Assembly: GCA_030762175.1 (NCBI GenBank)
Contig: CM060831.1
Location: 30,370,001 to 30,434,000, forward strand
Length of the DNA stretch: 64,000 nucleotides
DNA from: Metallyticus violacea
Lineage: Eukaryota > Arthropoda > Insecta > Mantodea > Metallyticidae
Reading direction: 5' to 3'
Shown: one piece after another, positions 23,430 to 35,608 of the stretch
Layout: the number at the start of each line of letters is the position of its first letter
Numbering within the stretch: the stretch's first letter is position 1
Notes under the pieces: generated by a model
The model's input: the letters and a program-made list of their open reading frames with translations, nothing else
What the model was told of the DNA's origin: nothing
The model's database searches: none
Made by a program: the position numbers and the translations under genes

Positions 23430-26400
23430 GCAAATTTCTTAGTACGTTGTCTATGCATATCCGCTGATAAAGTGCGTTTGGATGTCTACCAAACTTTTTA
23501 AATCGATTTTCTCTCCCAGCAAAATATCACGTGCGACTTCAGTAGCTCTAATCGCTAAGTCATTAACGTTTTGCACCTTGCTTTCCAACTGAACAGCAGC
23601 GCGCGAGTGGGAAGTGATTAAAAGTGGGAAAGTGAAAATTTCTCAATTAACGTCATTGCAAATTTAGCGACAATTCGCGTACAAGCTTACTCACAGTGTG
23701 GGTGCAGGGTCATGAGTTTGTGCTAATTCTGTATTTCGTATGTGACTGTGTATTCCTCAGCCATCATTAATACCTAGAGACCTTCCATGCACCCAATAAG
23801 GACCTGTCCACTTCTGCAATCCTTACCCTGGACCTAGCCTTGTAAAACTTGCTCCCACTCTCCACTTAAAATGCAGGAAGTGCTTGCTGAGTGGAGAGTG
23901 GCAATTCCTGTGTGAGGCACGGTCCCTGAGCGGTGTACCAGAGTCCATTTAAAATTTCATTTTGAAGATGCCTTTAGCTATAAAATGTAGCATTTTGGTG
24001 CGGCTATAGGAACGAAAGAAATAATAACAACAACAATAATAATAAAAAAAATTGAGCAAGAGAAAAAAAAAAGTTATGTTCCGCGCGAGTTTCGAACCCG
24101 GGTCCACCGCTCAAAAAGCCGTGCCTCTAACCACTAGGCCAAGGGGGAGGCGCAAAATTTTTCATTTTCCCTACCTCTTTACTGCTTCTCAGGCGAAATG
24201 TTGCATAAAATTGTGCTCCCGCGTCTCTGCAGTGGTGCTCTCATGGTAGGACTTATGTGGGACTGCAGTTCCCGCAGTTATATACAAACTGCATGCCTAC
24301 GCTCACAGGGGGCACCACTTGCAGAGCTGCTCCGCCGTTCATAAATAAAGCAGATGAACCTCCAGAGACTCGAACCGCTGTATTCAGAACTTACCACCTG
24401 CAGAGTCACGCCTTTATCCACTCGGCCACGGGAGCTGCTGGTGAAATTTTGCTTTAAATCTGACTTTGATGAGTTTTGAACTTACGCAAAAACTTGACAT
24501 AAAAAGCAAGCGCCGGCAGTGGGAATGGAACCGGGGTTACCGTGCTCCGCATGTCAGGCCGCTAACCGCTCGGCCATTGAGACCACGATGGTAAGGTGGA
24601 CTCAAGTGTTGCCCTTATCTTTTGTAAATGCTCAAGTTTTAAACAATTTCCCTCCTGCCCTAATCCAAAATATTTTGAAATGAGCCATTTTTGTTTGATG
24701 CTGGGCATCTGTAATTACTCTAGCGTAATTTTCGGTGACTTTGGAAAGTTCCCAATTCCAAGACTACCTTCCATTTTGCGATATTCAACCGGTCCTATGC
24801 TGCAGCATACTGTTAACACGTTTTTATTCATAACAGCCGCAATTTTGCAAATATTCGAAATCTAAGACCAGATCTGCATTCTAAACGACTTCAGCTTTCT
24901 ATTGACACCCCAAGTGCTTCGATACGTTGCGAAATAAGAAAGTCGAGTTTTCAGCCGACTGAAAATCCAAGGCTTTAGACTTGGTGTTTTGAAACCTATT
25001 AGCCCTCGTAACTGCCCAAAGGATAAAGGTAGAATCTTGAAACTTTTATCAGATGTAGCCCAGGTGCAGACGCTCCTATTGGTACCCAAAATGTTGAAAA
25101 AGGTGTCCAGGGAGCGGAGATATTGGTGGTTTTAGGTGGCAAAAACCGTCAATTTCGCCTTCAAAATCGGTCGAAAATTTACAACCATCGCCGATTTGGA
25201 TGAAATTCACAAGGAACATACTTTTGGTTCTCAGGATCTCAGATCTGGTCTTCGTTTCCCGAAATTCCTATTTTTACGGCATTTATGCAGTTTCAAAAGT
25301 TACGACAACCTACTTTGACGGGCTGTCATTTCAGTAACAGAAGCGACAAGACCAAAATTTTAACTGATTCGTGACCTGGAGGGTCTATAAAATGCAACAG
25401 ATGTAACAATTTTGAAATTTATATTTGAAAAAAACTGTAAAAAAAATAAAACTTTCCCACTCACGTCTCGAACCCAGAACCCCGGACACAGTAAGCTCGA
25501 ACGCTAACCATTCAGCCAAACAAACGAGTAAGAAACGCGGTGCCGGCAAGGCAACACATGCAGCGTTAACGGGCGTCTTTCTCCTCTTAATGCCTGCTGC
25601 TTTACACAGATGGCGTAAGCAGACACACACGTTTGTATTGCAAAGACGCCCGTGAGGGCTTGGACATTTGCCTTGCCTTATTATTACAATCAGCTAAAAC
25701 GCGAGAGGCTTGTCAAACCTCAGGCACACTAAGCTCGAACTCTAACCATTCAGCCAAAGAAACGAGTAAGTTAACGCATGCAACATTAACGCCCGTCGTT
25801 GTCCTCCTAATGCCTGCTGCTTCACACAGATGGCGTACGCAGACACACCCACGCATTTGTATTGCCAAGACGCCCGCGTGTGCTCGGACATTTGCCTTGC
25901 CTTCTTGTTACAATGAGCCAAACGCGAGAGGCTTAACAAATTAGCAACGTGATAATTATGCTGTCAAAGATTGCGCAGGTTCGGAAACTGCACACGTAAA
26001 ACTCTCACATTAAACGTTCTCGTGAATAGTACTGCAAGTATTTGCACAAGTCACACTTTTATACATGCTAATAACGAATGATGCCAGGGAAGTCCTACGA
26101 CTGATGAAAGACTGCAACGCAGGCATAAATAACGAAGGTCGCCCGAAAACGTTGGTAGCTCTTGCAAACATAAAGCCTTAATGTTACCTGCAACGTTTAC
26201 GTTGGCATTGAAGCCACCCATGTGCTTAACTTGCTTATTATGTGGGCGAACACGGACCATTTCACCGAGAGCAGCTCTTCGCATCGCCCAGCTGGTTTTC
26301 GCTTTACAAAAGGCCACTTCTTCACCGTATTATTACGGAAAACACCCGGTCTCCGGCATCTTGCAATCAATACTGCAGATGAACGCCAAGACTTACCGCT

Positions 26401-27774
26401 AGGCTGCGCTGCGAATTGCAGAAATCAGTCAGTTTTATCAAAGTGTACTTAGAGCGCAGCACTTTCGTGCCATTAGTAGATCTATCGAACGTTCTTCTAT
26501 TCGGAATAAAATTGTTTTTTTTTTTTTTAAATTAAAAAGGGGGGTGTAATTTCTATGGCTCTGGGGTATTTGTGTCTCAATTGTTTAGTTTTATTTTAAT
26601 TTAGGCCGCTTTCTGTATATTTGGAGTCGTAGATGGTTTTCTGGCCACTTGTTTAACATATTTTGGTCTACTTTCTACGCATATTCATCGGCATTCTAAT
26701 GCGTGCCTACTTCCGCCCTGTCTCATTTTTGAAAAATAAAATTCTTGTCAGTAGTAAAGCTGATTTGGTTCAAGCGTTATGTGCACTCCAAAATGCAGTT
26801 ACTTCTTAAATTTTCCCTTGCGTTTACTTTATACGCTTATCGCAGTCAAGGGAGATCGACATCTGGCAAGTATAATCGGGAATATCAGTCTACTTGAGCA
26901 TCCTTCTCGTCATTCCGAATAGCAGCAAGAACATCTGGACATCGATCGGCTTTGTCTAGTAAAATGTTCATGATGCTACGTTTATTCTTTGTTCAAATGA
27001 GGCGTTTCGGCATGCGAGGATATAATGGTAACAACAACAACAAGCAAAGAGGTTGTCACATTAACGGTAGGAGGCAGTATTTCGAGTCGCAAAGTGATCC
27101 AAATTCGCGCTTCTGTTCTCCAAGTGCTGCCACCTGCAATTACCCTGATGAAGTCGTTGACTTCTGCAGCGCAGCCTAGCGGTACGTCTTGGCTTTCAGC
27201 TCGAGTGTTGATTGCAAGATGGCTGCGTCTGGACGTTTTCCATTTCAATACAGTGAAAAGGTTGCTTTTTGTTACGCAAAAACCGGTTGAGCGATGCAAC
27301 TTTTCACCGCGGATATATTACGAAGTGCCGCTTTGCGTGAAACAGTCGGTGTATGCGGCATATAAAGAAGTTACGGGGGAAAAAAAGTTAAACCCAGACC
27401 CAAAGGCTTCATTGCCAACGTAAACAAGCGCTACCAACTTTCCAGGTGAGTATAAGGCTTTATGTTTGCATGTAAACACCAAGGGCTACCAACTTTCAAT
27501 GCGACTTTCGTGCTTTAATGTTTGCATTTTTTTGAATGTAGTAATGCAATTGACTGCGCAAATTTAGTAGGTTTTCGGTTTGGGTAGCGGTAAATTTCGA
27601 TCCCAGTACTTAGAGTAGAATCAATCACACAATCACCTGTTTCAGCTTTGGGAAAATCGTAATATCCGCAGACACAAACATTTGATCTGTATAGTGAGTT
27701 TTGGGTATTTTTGAAGTTCGGAAAAACTCAAACCTTAATAGACCAGATTTGGTTCTCTTACAATTTCAGCTGCC
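23430..27774 (+). repeat. macrosatellite unit 6 (core type)
   Basis: 4,345 bp with a 14-T run; otherwise indistinguishable by eye from unit 5. Confidence 0.95.
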
Positions 27775-30426
27775 GCAAATTTCTTAGTACGTTGTCTATG
27801 CATATCCGCTGATAAAGTGCGTTTGGATGTCTACCAAACTTTTTAAATCGATTTTCTCTCCCAGCAAAATATCACGTGCGACTTCAGTAGCTCTAATCGC
27901 TAAGTCATTAACGTTTTGCACCTTGCTTTCCAACTGAACAGCAGCGCGCGAGTGGGAAGTGATTAAAAGTGGGAAAGTGAAAATTTCTCAATTAACGTCA
28001 TTGCAAATTTAGCGACAATTCGCGTACAAGCTTACTCACAGTGTGGGTGCAGGGTCATGAGTTTGTGCTAATTCTGTATTTCGTATGTGACTGTGTATTC
28101 CTCAGCCATCATTAATACCTAGAGACCTTCCATGCACCCAATAAGGACCTGTCCACTTCTGCAATCCTTACCCTGGACCTAGCCTTGTAAAACTTGCTCC
28201 CACTCTCCACTTAAAATGCAGGAAGTGCTTGCTGAGTGGAGAGTGGCAATTCCTGTGTGAGGCACGGTCCCTGAGCGGTGTACCAGAGTCCATTTAAAAT
28301 TTCATTTTGAAGATGCCTTTAGCTATAAAATGTAGCATTTTGGTGCGGCTATAGGAACGAAAGAAATAATAACAACAACAATAATAATAAAAAAAATTGA
28401 GCAAGAGAAAAAAAAAAGTTATGTTCCGCGCGAGTTTCGAACCCGGGTCCACCGCTCAAAAAGCCGTGCCTCTAACCACTAGGCCAAGGGGGAGGCGCAA
28501 AATTTTTCATTTTCCCTACCTCTTTACTGCTTCTCAGGCGAAATGTTGCATAAAATTGTGCTCCCGCGTCTCTGCAGTGGTGCTCTCATGGTAGGACTTA
28601 TGTGGGACTGCAGTTCCCGCAGTTATATACAAACTGCATGCCTACGCTCACAGGGGGCACCACTTGCAGAGCTGCTCCGCCGTTCATAAATAAAGCAGAT
28701 GAACCTCCAGAGACTCGAACCGCTGTATTCAGAACTTACCACCTGCAGAGTCACGCCTTTATCCACTCGGCCACGGGAGCTGCTGGTGAAATTTTGCTTT
28801 AAATCTGACTTTGATGAGTTTTGAACTTACGCAAAAACTTGACATAAAAAGCAAGCGCCGGCAGTGGGAATGGAACCGGGGTTACCGTGCTCCGCATGTC
28901 AGGCCGCTAACCGCTCGGCCATTGAGACCACGATGGTAAGGTGGACTCAAGTGTTGCCCTTATCTTTTGTAAATGCTCAAGTTTTAAACAATTTCCCTCC
29001 TGCCCTAATCCAAAATATTTTGAAATGAGCCATTTTTGTTTGATGCTGGGCATCTGTAATTACTCTAGCGTAATTTTCGGTGACTTTGGAAAGTTCCCAA
29101 TTCCAAGACTACCTTCCATTTTGCGATATTCAACCGGTCCTATGCTGCAGCATACTGTTAACACGTTTTTATTCATAACAGCCGCAATTTTGCAAATATT
29201 CGAAATCTAAGACCAGATCTGCATTCTAAACGACTTCAGCTTTCTATTGACACCCCAAGTGCTTCGATACGTTGCGAAATAAGAAAGTCGAGTTTTCAGC
29301 CGACTGAAAATCCAAGGCTTTAGACTTGGTGTTTTGAAACCTATTAGCCCTCGTAACTGCCCAAAGGATAAAGGTAGAATCTTGAAACTTTTATCAGATG
29401 TAGCCCAGGTGCAGACGCTCCTATTGGTACCCAAAATGTTGAAAAAGGTGTCCAGGGAGCGGAGATATTGGTGGTTTTAGGTGGCAAAAACCGTCAATTT
29501 CGCCTTCAAAATCGGTCGAAAATTTACAACCATCGCCGATTTGGATGAAATTCACAAGGAACATACTTTTGGTTCTCAGGATCTCAGATCTGGTCTTCGT
29601 TTCCCGAAATTCCTATTTTTACGGCATTTATGCAGTTTCAAAAGTTACGACAACCTACTTTGACGGGCTGTCATTTCAGTAACAGAAGCGACAAGACCAA
29701 AATTTTAACTGATTCGTGACCTGGAGGGTCTATAAAATGCAACAGATGTAACAATTTTGAAATTTATATTTGAAAAAAACTGTAAAAAAAATAAAACTTT
29801 CCCACTCACGTCTCGAACCCAGAACCCCGGACACAGTAAGCTCGAACGCTAACCATTCAGCCAAACAAACGAGTAAGAAACGCGGTGCCGGCAAGGCAAC
29901 ACATGCAGCGTTAACGGGCGTCTTTCTCCTCTTAATGCCTGCTGCTTTACACAGATGGCGTAAGCAGACACACACGTTTGTATTGCAAAGACGCCCGTGA
30001 GGGCTTGGACATTTGCCTTGCCTTATTATTACAATCAGCTAAAACGCGAGAGGCTTGTCAAACCTCAGGCACACTAAGCTCGAACTCTAACCATTCAGCC
30101 AAAGAAACGAGTAAGTTAACGCATGCAACATTAACGCCCGTCGTTGTCCTCCTAATGCCTGCTGCTTCACACAGATGGCGTACGCAGACACACCCACGCA
30201 TTTGTATTGCCAAGACGCCCGCGTGTGCTCGGACATTTGCCTTGCCTTCTTGTTACAATGAGCCAAACGCGAGAGGCTTAACAAATTAGCAACGTGATAA
30301 TTATGCTGTCAAAGATTGCGCAGGTTCGGAAACTGCACACGTAAAACTCTCACATTAAACGTTCTCGTGAATAGTACTGCAAGTATTTGCACAAGTCACA
30401 CTTTTATACATGCTAATAACGAATGA
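27775..30426 (+). repeat. macrosatellite unit 7 (truncated core type)
   Basis: The first ~2,650 bp of a core unit. Identity ends sharply just after TGCTAATAACGAATGA (30,411-30,426), within the start of the left foldback arm, and the sequence continues as a diverged copy. Confidence 0.93.
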
Positions 30427-31572
30427 CGCCTCATATTCACCAGAAGGCCCTAGAGCGTAAGTGGCACGACTGATGAAAGAGAGTAACGCAGGCATAAAAC
30501 ACGATTGTCGCCCGCAAACGTTGGTAGCTCTGGCAAACATAAAGCATTAAGCTTACCTGCAATGTTGGCAGTGCTTTTTTACGTTGGGATGGAAGCCATC
30601 CATCTGCTTTTCCCATTAACTTCCTCTTGGGGGCAAACACCGACCATTTCACGCAAAGCAGCTCTTCGTATTAGATCCACGGTGAAAAGACACATCACCC
30701 AGCTGGTTTTCGCTTTACAAAATGCCACTTCTTCACTGTATTATTATGAAAAACTTCCGGTCACAGCCATCTTGCAATCAATACTGCAGCTGAACGCCAA
30801 GACTTACCGCTAGGCTGCGCTGCGAATTGTAGCAAGAAGCGAGGTTTATCATGGTCTACTTTGAACACTTTCGTCCCATTAGAGGGAAATTGCAGTCCGC
30901 AAAGTAGATCTTGGGGATATCTATCGAAAGTTCTTCTATTCGGAATAAATTTGTTTTCGGAAATATATGGAATTATAAAGGAATGTGATTTCTATGGCTC
31001 TTGTGGGTATTGTCTCTCAATGGTTTAGTTTTATTTTAATTTTAGCCGCTTTCAGTATATTTGGAGTCGTAGTTGGTTTTCCAGCCACTTGTTTAATATA
31101 TTTTTGTATACTTTCTACACGTATTTATCGGCAATCTAATACGTGCCTACCTCTGCCCTGACTCATATTAGGGTAAGGGGGGGGTTCGTTGTCAGTAGTA
31201 AAGCTGATTTGGTTCAATCGTAATGTGCATTCTAAAATACAGCTACCTCTAAAGTGATCTGTTGCGGTTACTTTTATGACAATTACGGTAGATCGATATC
31301 TGGAAAGTATAATCGGGAATATCAGTCTACCTGAGCATGTTTATCGTCATTCTGGATAGCAGCGAGAACATCCGGACATCAGCTTTATCTAGTACAATGT
31401 TCATGATTCTATGTTTATTCTTTATTCAACTGTGAGAGTTAATATACAAGTGTGTTTAATGTTGCTCTTGAGGCGTTTTGGCATGCGAGGATAGAATAAT
31501 AACAACAATCAACTAGCTTATCACATTAACTGTAGAAGGGAGTATTTTGAGTCCCAAAGTGATCCGAATTCT
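30427..31572. repeat. diverged right-flank copy of the 4.3-kb unit
   Basis: Homologous to unit positions ~4,360-5,390 (left foldback arm plus interior) but with scattered changes, for example TTCACGCAAAGCAGC at 30,648 where the core has TTCACCGAGAGCAGC. It retains more of the arm than the core does: sequence near 30,670-30,690 is present in the opposite arm but missing from the core left arm. At 31,573 it gives way to the ~105-bp satellite. Confidence 0.85.
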
Positions 31573-32275
31573 CGTCATGTAAAATGTTTTCTGTTGTTGA
31601 CGGACATGTCACTGATTGTCTCTCGCCATATAAAATGTTTTCTGTTGTTGACGGACATGTCACTGATGCCTCGGCAGTAACATGGGGCGGTATTCAACAG
31701 CGTTGAAGGAAAAGTCTGGTTGTCTCTCGTCATTTAAAATGTTTTTTGTTCTTGACAGACATGTCATTGATTGTCTCTACGGTAACATGGGATGGTATTC
31801 AACAGCGTTGAAGGAAATGTCTGGTTGTCTCTCGTCATGTAAAATGTTTTCTGTTGTTGACGGACATGTCACTGATGCCTCGGCAGTAACATGGGGCGGT
31901 ATTCAACAGCGTTGAAGGAAATGTCTGGTTGTCTCTCGTCATGTAAAATGTTTTTTGTTCTTGACAGACATGTCATTGATTGTCTCTACGGTAACATGGG
32001 ATGGTATTCAACAGCGTTGAAGGAAAAGTCTGGTTGTCTCTCGTCATGTAAACGTTTTCTGTTGTTGACATGTCACTGATGCTTGTTGTTGCTGCTGATT
32101 ATATAAAATATGTTTTTTGGTCTCGATATACATGTCATTGATGCCTCGGCAGTACAATGGCGTGGTATTAAACAGCATTGAAGAGAAAGAATTTTCTCTG
32201 TTCATACAAAATATTTGTTCTTGGCAGATATGTCACTGATGCTTCATCTGTATTAAATAGCATTTGAGGTCTTCA
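31573..32275 (+). repeat. ~105-bp satellite with A/B alternation
   Basis: Monomers built around ATGTCACTGATGCCTCGGCA (type A) or ATGTCATTGATTGTCTCTAC (type B), then GTAACATGGG, GGTATTCAACAGCGTTGAAG and CTCTCGTCATGTAAAATG. Equivalent points lie at 31,682, 31,787, 31,891 and 31,996, a step of 104-105. A and B alternate, giving a ~209-bp higher-order unit. Copies after 32,085 are increasingly degenerate. Open frames of 77 and 62 codons here are repeat translations. Confidence 0.88.
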
Positions 32276-32436
32276 GCATCCCTTTCTATTCAGCGGTGAA
32301 ACATTTGATATATTTTGCTCCGAGGCCTCTTCTTTCAGGCTTGAGGTTTGTTTTCCTGCCACAAATGTATGACACTTGACCCACGACTTTACTTCCCTTC
32401 CAAAGGAAGCCATACTTAGATTTTTACGCCAGAAAA

Positions 32437-32516
32437 TTGCATTGGTCCTGGTCGGGTTTAACTCGCAATCTTGTGTTTAGAATGCAATTATGGTTAGCAC
32501 TACACCACGAGGACTG
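32437..32516 (-). repeat. tRNA-derived SINE relic
   Basis: On the minus strand TCCTCGTGGTGTAGTGCTAA is an A-box region and GAGTTAAACCC about 40 bases later is a decayed B box. The start resembles Asp/Glu-type tRNA genes. No body or tail is identifiable. It is unrelated in detail to the modules in the macrosatellite. Confidence 0.5.
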
Positions 32517-32519
32517 ACA

Positions 32520-33300
32520 GCATTGAAAGAAAGGTCTTGCGTCTCTTCCTACAACACTTTTTGCAATATATAATAGAAAGGCTTCCTTGGAGGGAGGAGA
32601 GAAGAATAAATGAACGTTTATTTCATAAATGGTGATAATTTGCTAAGAAGCTGATCACGCAATTATACCCTTGACTTTTTATGTTTTGATGAACAATGGA
32701 TTTTTTGTCAACGTTCACGTTGGTCTTCTGACTTGTAGTCATGTGAGGTTAATATTTTTGGTTTCTCTGATAATGGAAAGGTATCTTCTGTGCTAACAGT
32801 CTGAGTTATTTTATGTATGCACAGCTTTGTATGGATATAGTGGTAGTTTTTCTATCTACTGGAGAAATTTGTTCCTTTTTCTCTTGTCGAGTCTGTTTTA
32901 AGGGAATATGGGAGATGAATATTTGTAACGATTTAATGAGGTATTTGGATTGATCCATCTTGTCTTGATACAATAAGAGAGGTACAAAGCACAAAATCCA
33001 GAGTACAATTGGCAATGAGAGAATCTTAAAATATTTGGTTTGAAACTAGAATATATTGAAATATGGCATTTTGTACAGGATGTGCTAGAAAATGTACCTC
33101 GGGTAAAAAATATGTGTGCCACTGCAAAAAAACAAACATGACATTGTAACAAATTAGGATAATATACGATGTGTGCAAAGAAGAGAAAAGCTTGTTTATT
33201 TTATTTATTATTTTTTTTAAGTGCAGGAAGATAAATAATACTGGTGAATTTGATTTACCAAAGTGCAGCAAGATCACAAATAAAGGTGTATTTTATTTTT
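32520..33300. other. AT-rich DNA, no gene seen
   Basis: No supported gene. Overlapping minus-strand frames at 32,806-33,277 (69-84 codons) are AT-rich and show no family signature. Confidence 0.5.
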
Positions 33301-33304
33301 TATT

Positions 33305-33770
33305 TTTTTAAGTGCAGGAAGATGAACAATGCAATAAGAACATTTTATTGCCAATGAGTATGTTAAATATGAAGTAACATTTTATCAATGAATTCATTTA
33401 TGAAGCGAGATGAACAATGGAATAAGAACTTTAGATCAGAAATGAGTATGTTCTATGAGAACTGAAGTTTTATCAATGAATAATTCTTTATATGTGAAGC
33501 AAGATGAACAATGCAATTAGAACTTTTGATCAGATATTAGTATGTTCAATAATGAATTTTCTATGAGAACTGAAGTTTTATCAATGAATAATGCTTTTGA
33601 AATTAGTATGTTGAATAATGAATTTTCTATGAGAACCTAAGTTTTATCAATGAATAATGCAATAAGAACTTTTGATCAGATATTAGTATGTTGAATAATG
33701 AATTTTCTATGAGAACTGAAATGTTATCAATGAATAATGCTTTATTTGTGAAGCATGTCATATTTACAAT
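33305..33770 (+). repeat. AT-rich ~90-130 bp tandem repeat
   Basis: Imperfect tandem copies built from AGATGAACAATGCAATAAGA, ATCAGATATTAGTATGTT, GAATTTTCTATGAGAACTGA and TTTATCAATGAATAATGC. Copy length varies because internal blocks are lost or duplicated. An extra partial unit at about 33,597-33,655 lacks the AGATGAACAATG block. Confidence 0.8.
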
Positions 33771-34259
33771 AAATGGTTATATTTTACAATCAATTTCTTT
33801 CTTTGACAAACCTATGTGATGACAAGGAAATGTAAACAGTGGTGCACATAATAGTTTGTAAGTTGTAGTGGTCTGCCGATTTAGTTTAGTGCCAGCCAAA
33901 TGTTTTGTTTTGTAATATGTTGGATCCTTTGACACCTAAATGGCCTTACCTTAACCTATACATGGCACCTGTTCTGGTTGTCGGTCTTGCTAAGTTTGAA
34001 GTAGTATGCACAGCCCGTCGGCATATTGTGCGAAAATACGAAAAGAACTTATTAAAGCGAGATTTGGCGACCATCTTGTGCCATGTCCATGAACCCTCGG
34101 TGTACCATCTGTGCTAGCTTGCAGTTGGCAGACATGGTTCGTTTGTTGAACTGGTCTGCGTCAGGAGCTATTTGCTTTTCATATCGCCATGTCTATCGCT
34201 GCTTGCAACTGCACAGAACCTATTTTCCTCTATCCTCGATGGTAGACGCATTTGGCTGG
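33771..34259. other. unassigned sequence
   Basis: Less AT-rich than its neighbours from 33,880 on. Two overlapping plus-strand frames (33,905-34,117, 70 codons; 34,083-34,313, 76 codons) match nothing I recognise. Possibly single-copy or an old transposon body. Confidence 0.3.
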
Positions 34260-34500
34260 CAAATCCAAAATGAGGGAAACTGGAGGAAGGAAAGGAAGGA
34301 GGTATTATTGTAGCATTGGGAATGGAGAGTGGCATTAGGAGAGGAGGAGGCAATAGTAGTGGTAGTAGCAGTAGCAGAAAATGTTGCTAAAAGTTTGTCA
34401 AATGTGTAGAAGCAGATGTACCGAGCAAAGTGTGCCATTAGAAATAGTACATACAAGGATGCTTACTCGTAACATTTCAAAATGCTTTGTGCGGCGGATG
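34260..34500 (+). repeat. foldback module, copy 1 (+)
   Basis: Begins AAATCCAAAATGAGG and runs through GGAGGTATTATTG, GGCAATAGTAGTGGTAGTAG, CATACAAGGATGCTTACTCG and TTTGTGCGGCGGATGC. The same order occurs in the plus direction at 40,628-40,930 and inverted at 35,093-35,420. It is more diverged from those two than they are from each other. Confidence 0.85.
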
Positions 34501-35060
34501 CCGAACACGACTCAATTTTCACTGTTGAATCTGGTATTTACCACATGCTTATTGGTAAATGAGGATTTATTAGAGAAAACCCATTAAATCTGGTATTTCC
34601 TATTTTGGTAAATGACTAGGATTTTGTGGGGAAAAATCTATTAAATCTAGAATTAGCAGTTTGGTGGAAGATTATGATTTATTGGGGAAAATGCTATTAA
34701 ATCTGGTGTTTACCTGTTTGGTACATGACTGATTTAGTATGGAAAGCGTGCTAAATGTTAGTTCTTTATTGTTTTGGTAACTGACTATATTTTAGTAGGT
34801 TTTTCCTACTAAGTTGTAGTCATGTATCAAAGTGGTAAAGTGCTGAGATTTAGTAGGATTTTCCTACTAAATGATAGATGTTGACCATTGTGGTAAAGTG
34901 CTAAGATTTGGTGTGTTTTTCCTCTGTTAAATCTAGTATTTACCATGCATAATGTGGCAGATTGTAACAGAAGAAGCGTAGTCATTTACCAGGCATAGTA
35001 ATATGCCTGGTAAATTACTAGGTTTTCTTTATTACATGTCATAATTTACGTTGGTAAACG
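34500..35060. repeat. hairpin-forming ~80-bp minisatellite
   Basis: Tandem degenerate units containing TTAAATCTGGTATTTACC, TTGGTAAATGACTAG and GATTTAGTAGG. It holds three perfect hairpins: an 8-bp stem with 5-base loop at 34,792-34,812, a 10-bp stem with 5-base loop at 34,848-34,872, and a 14-bp stem with 4-base loop at 34,984-35,015. A diverged stretch of the same family flanks copy 3 at 40,970-41,330. Confidence 0.78.
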
Positions 35061-35092
35061 ATTTAACAGCGTACAAGTCGTGTTGGCATTGC

Positions 35093-35602
35093 ATTCACAA
35101 AGTATTTGGAATTGTTACGAGTAATCTCCTTGCATGTACAAATTTTCTATGGGTTCAAATGTTTTGTCTATTTGGAAATGGTTCAAAAACTTTTTTATTA
35201 CAAAAGTTTTGTCCATTTTCAAATGGTTGAAACAAATTTTGCTCGGTTCATTTTGCTTTCTGCACATTTGGCATTCTTTTGGCAATATTTTTTGCTGCTG
35301 CTATTACCACTACTATTGCCTTCTTCTCTGCTAATGCCATTCTCCATTTCCAATGCTGCAATAATACCTTCTTCCTTTCTTTTCTCCAGTTTTCCTCATT
35401 TTGGACTTATATATATATTAAAATTTTTTTTTTCCGCCCTGCGGGCAGAACCTATCTCCTGAGATGAAATTTGCAAACGCTGGCTGGCAGCCTCTGATTG
35501 GTAAAATAAATAAGTCCTTTATGTCTATACAAGTTCTTTATTATACCTTTTATCTTCCTTTACATTCCTGCCCTACCTACATATAGTACTAAGGGGGTAC
35601 AT
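35093..35602 (-). repeat. foldback module, copy 2 (inverted), left arm of the large inverted repeat
   Basis: Reverse complement of 40,425-40,950. Shared blocks include CAGCCTCTGATTGGTAAAAT, ACATTTGGCATTCTTTTGGC (one change in the partner), TGCTGCTGCTATTACCACTA and TTTTTTCCGCCC. Open frames on either strand across it are transcription-frame accidents of low-complexity sequence. Confidence 0.9.
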
Positions 35603-35608
35603 GTATAA

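Larger units (their letters stand above)
1701..30426. repeat. macrosatellite array, 4,345-bp unit, about 6.6 copies
   Basis: The same 4,344-4,345 bp sequence recurs head to tail, with starts at 1,701, 6,052, 10,397, 14,741, 19,085, 23,430 and 27,775; the last copy is cut off at 30,426. Copies 3 to 7 look identical by eye except for a run of 13 or 14 T. Copies 1 and 2 carry shared and private substitutions. The unit is less AT-rich than the DNA to the right. The longest open frame is 132 codons, matches nothing I recognise and persists only because the copies are identical, so I call no gene. Function is unknown; it behaves as a satellite kept uniform by unequal exchange or recent amplification. 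Confidence 0.97.

Noticed and set aside
31573..32275. CRISPR array
   Set aside because: Repeats are contiguous ~105-bp monomers with no unique spacers, and the sequence is animal-like.
33060..33120. Short motif TACAGGATGTGCTAGAAAATG resembling a DNA transposon end
   Set aside because: No partner inverted repeat or transposase found nearby.
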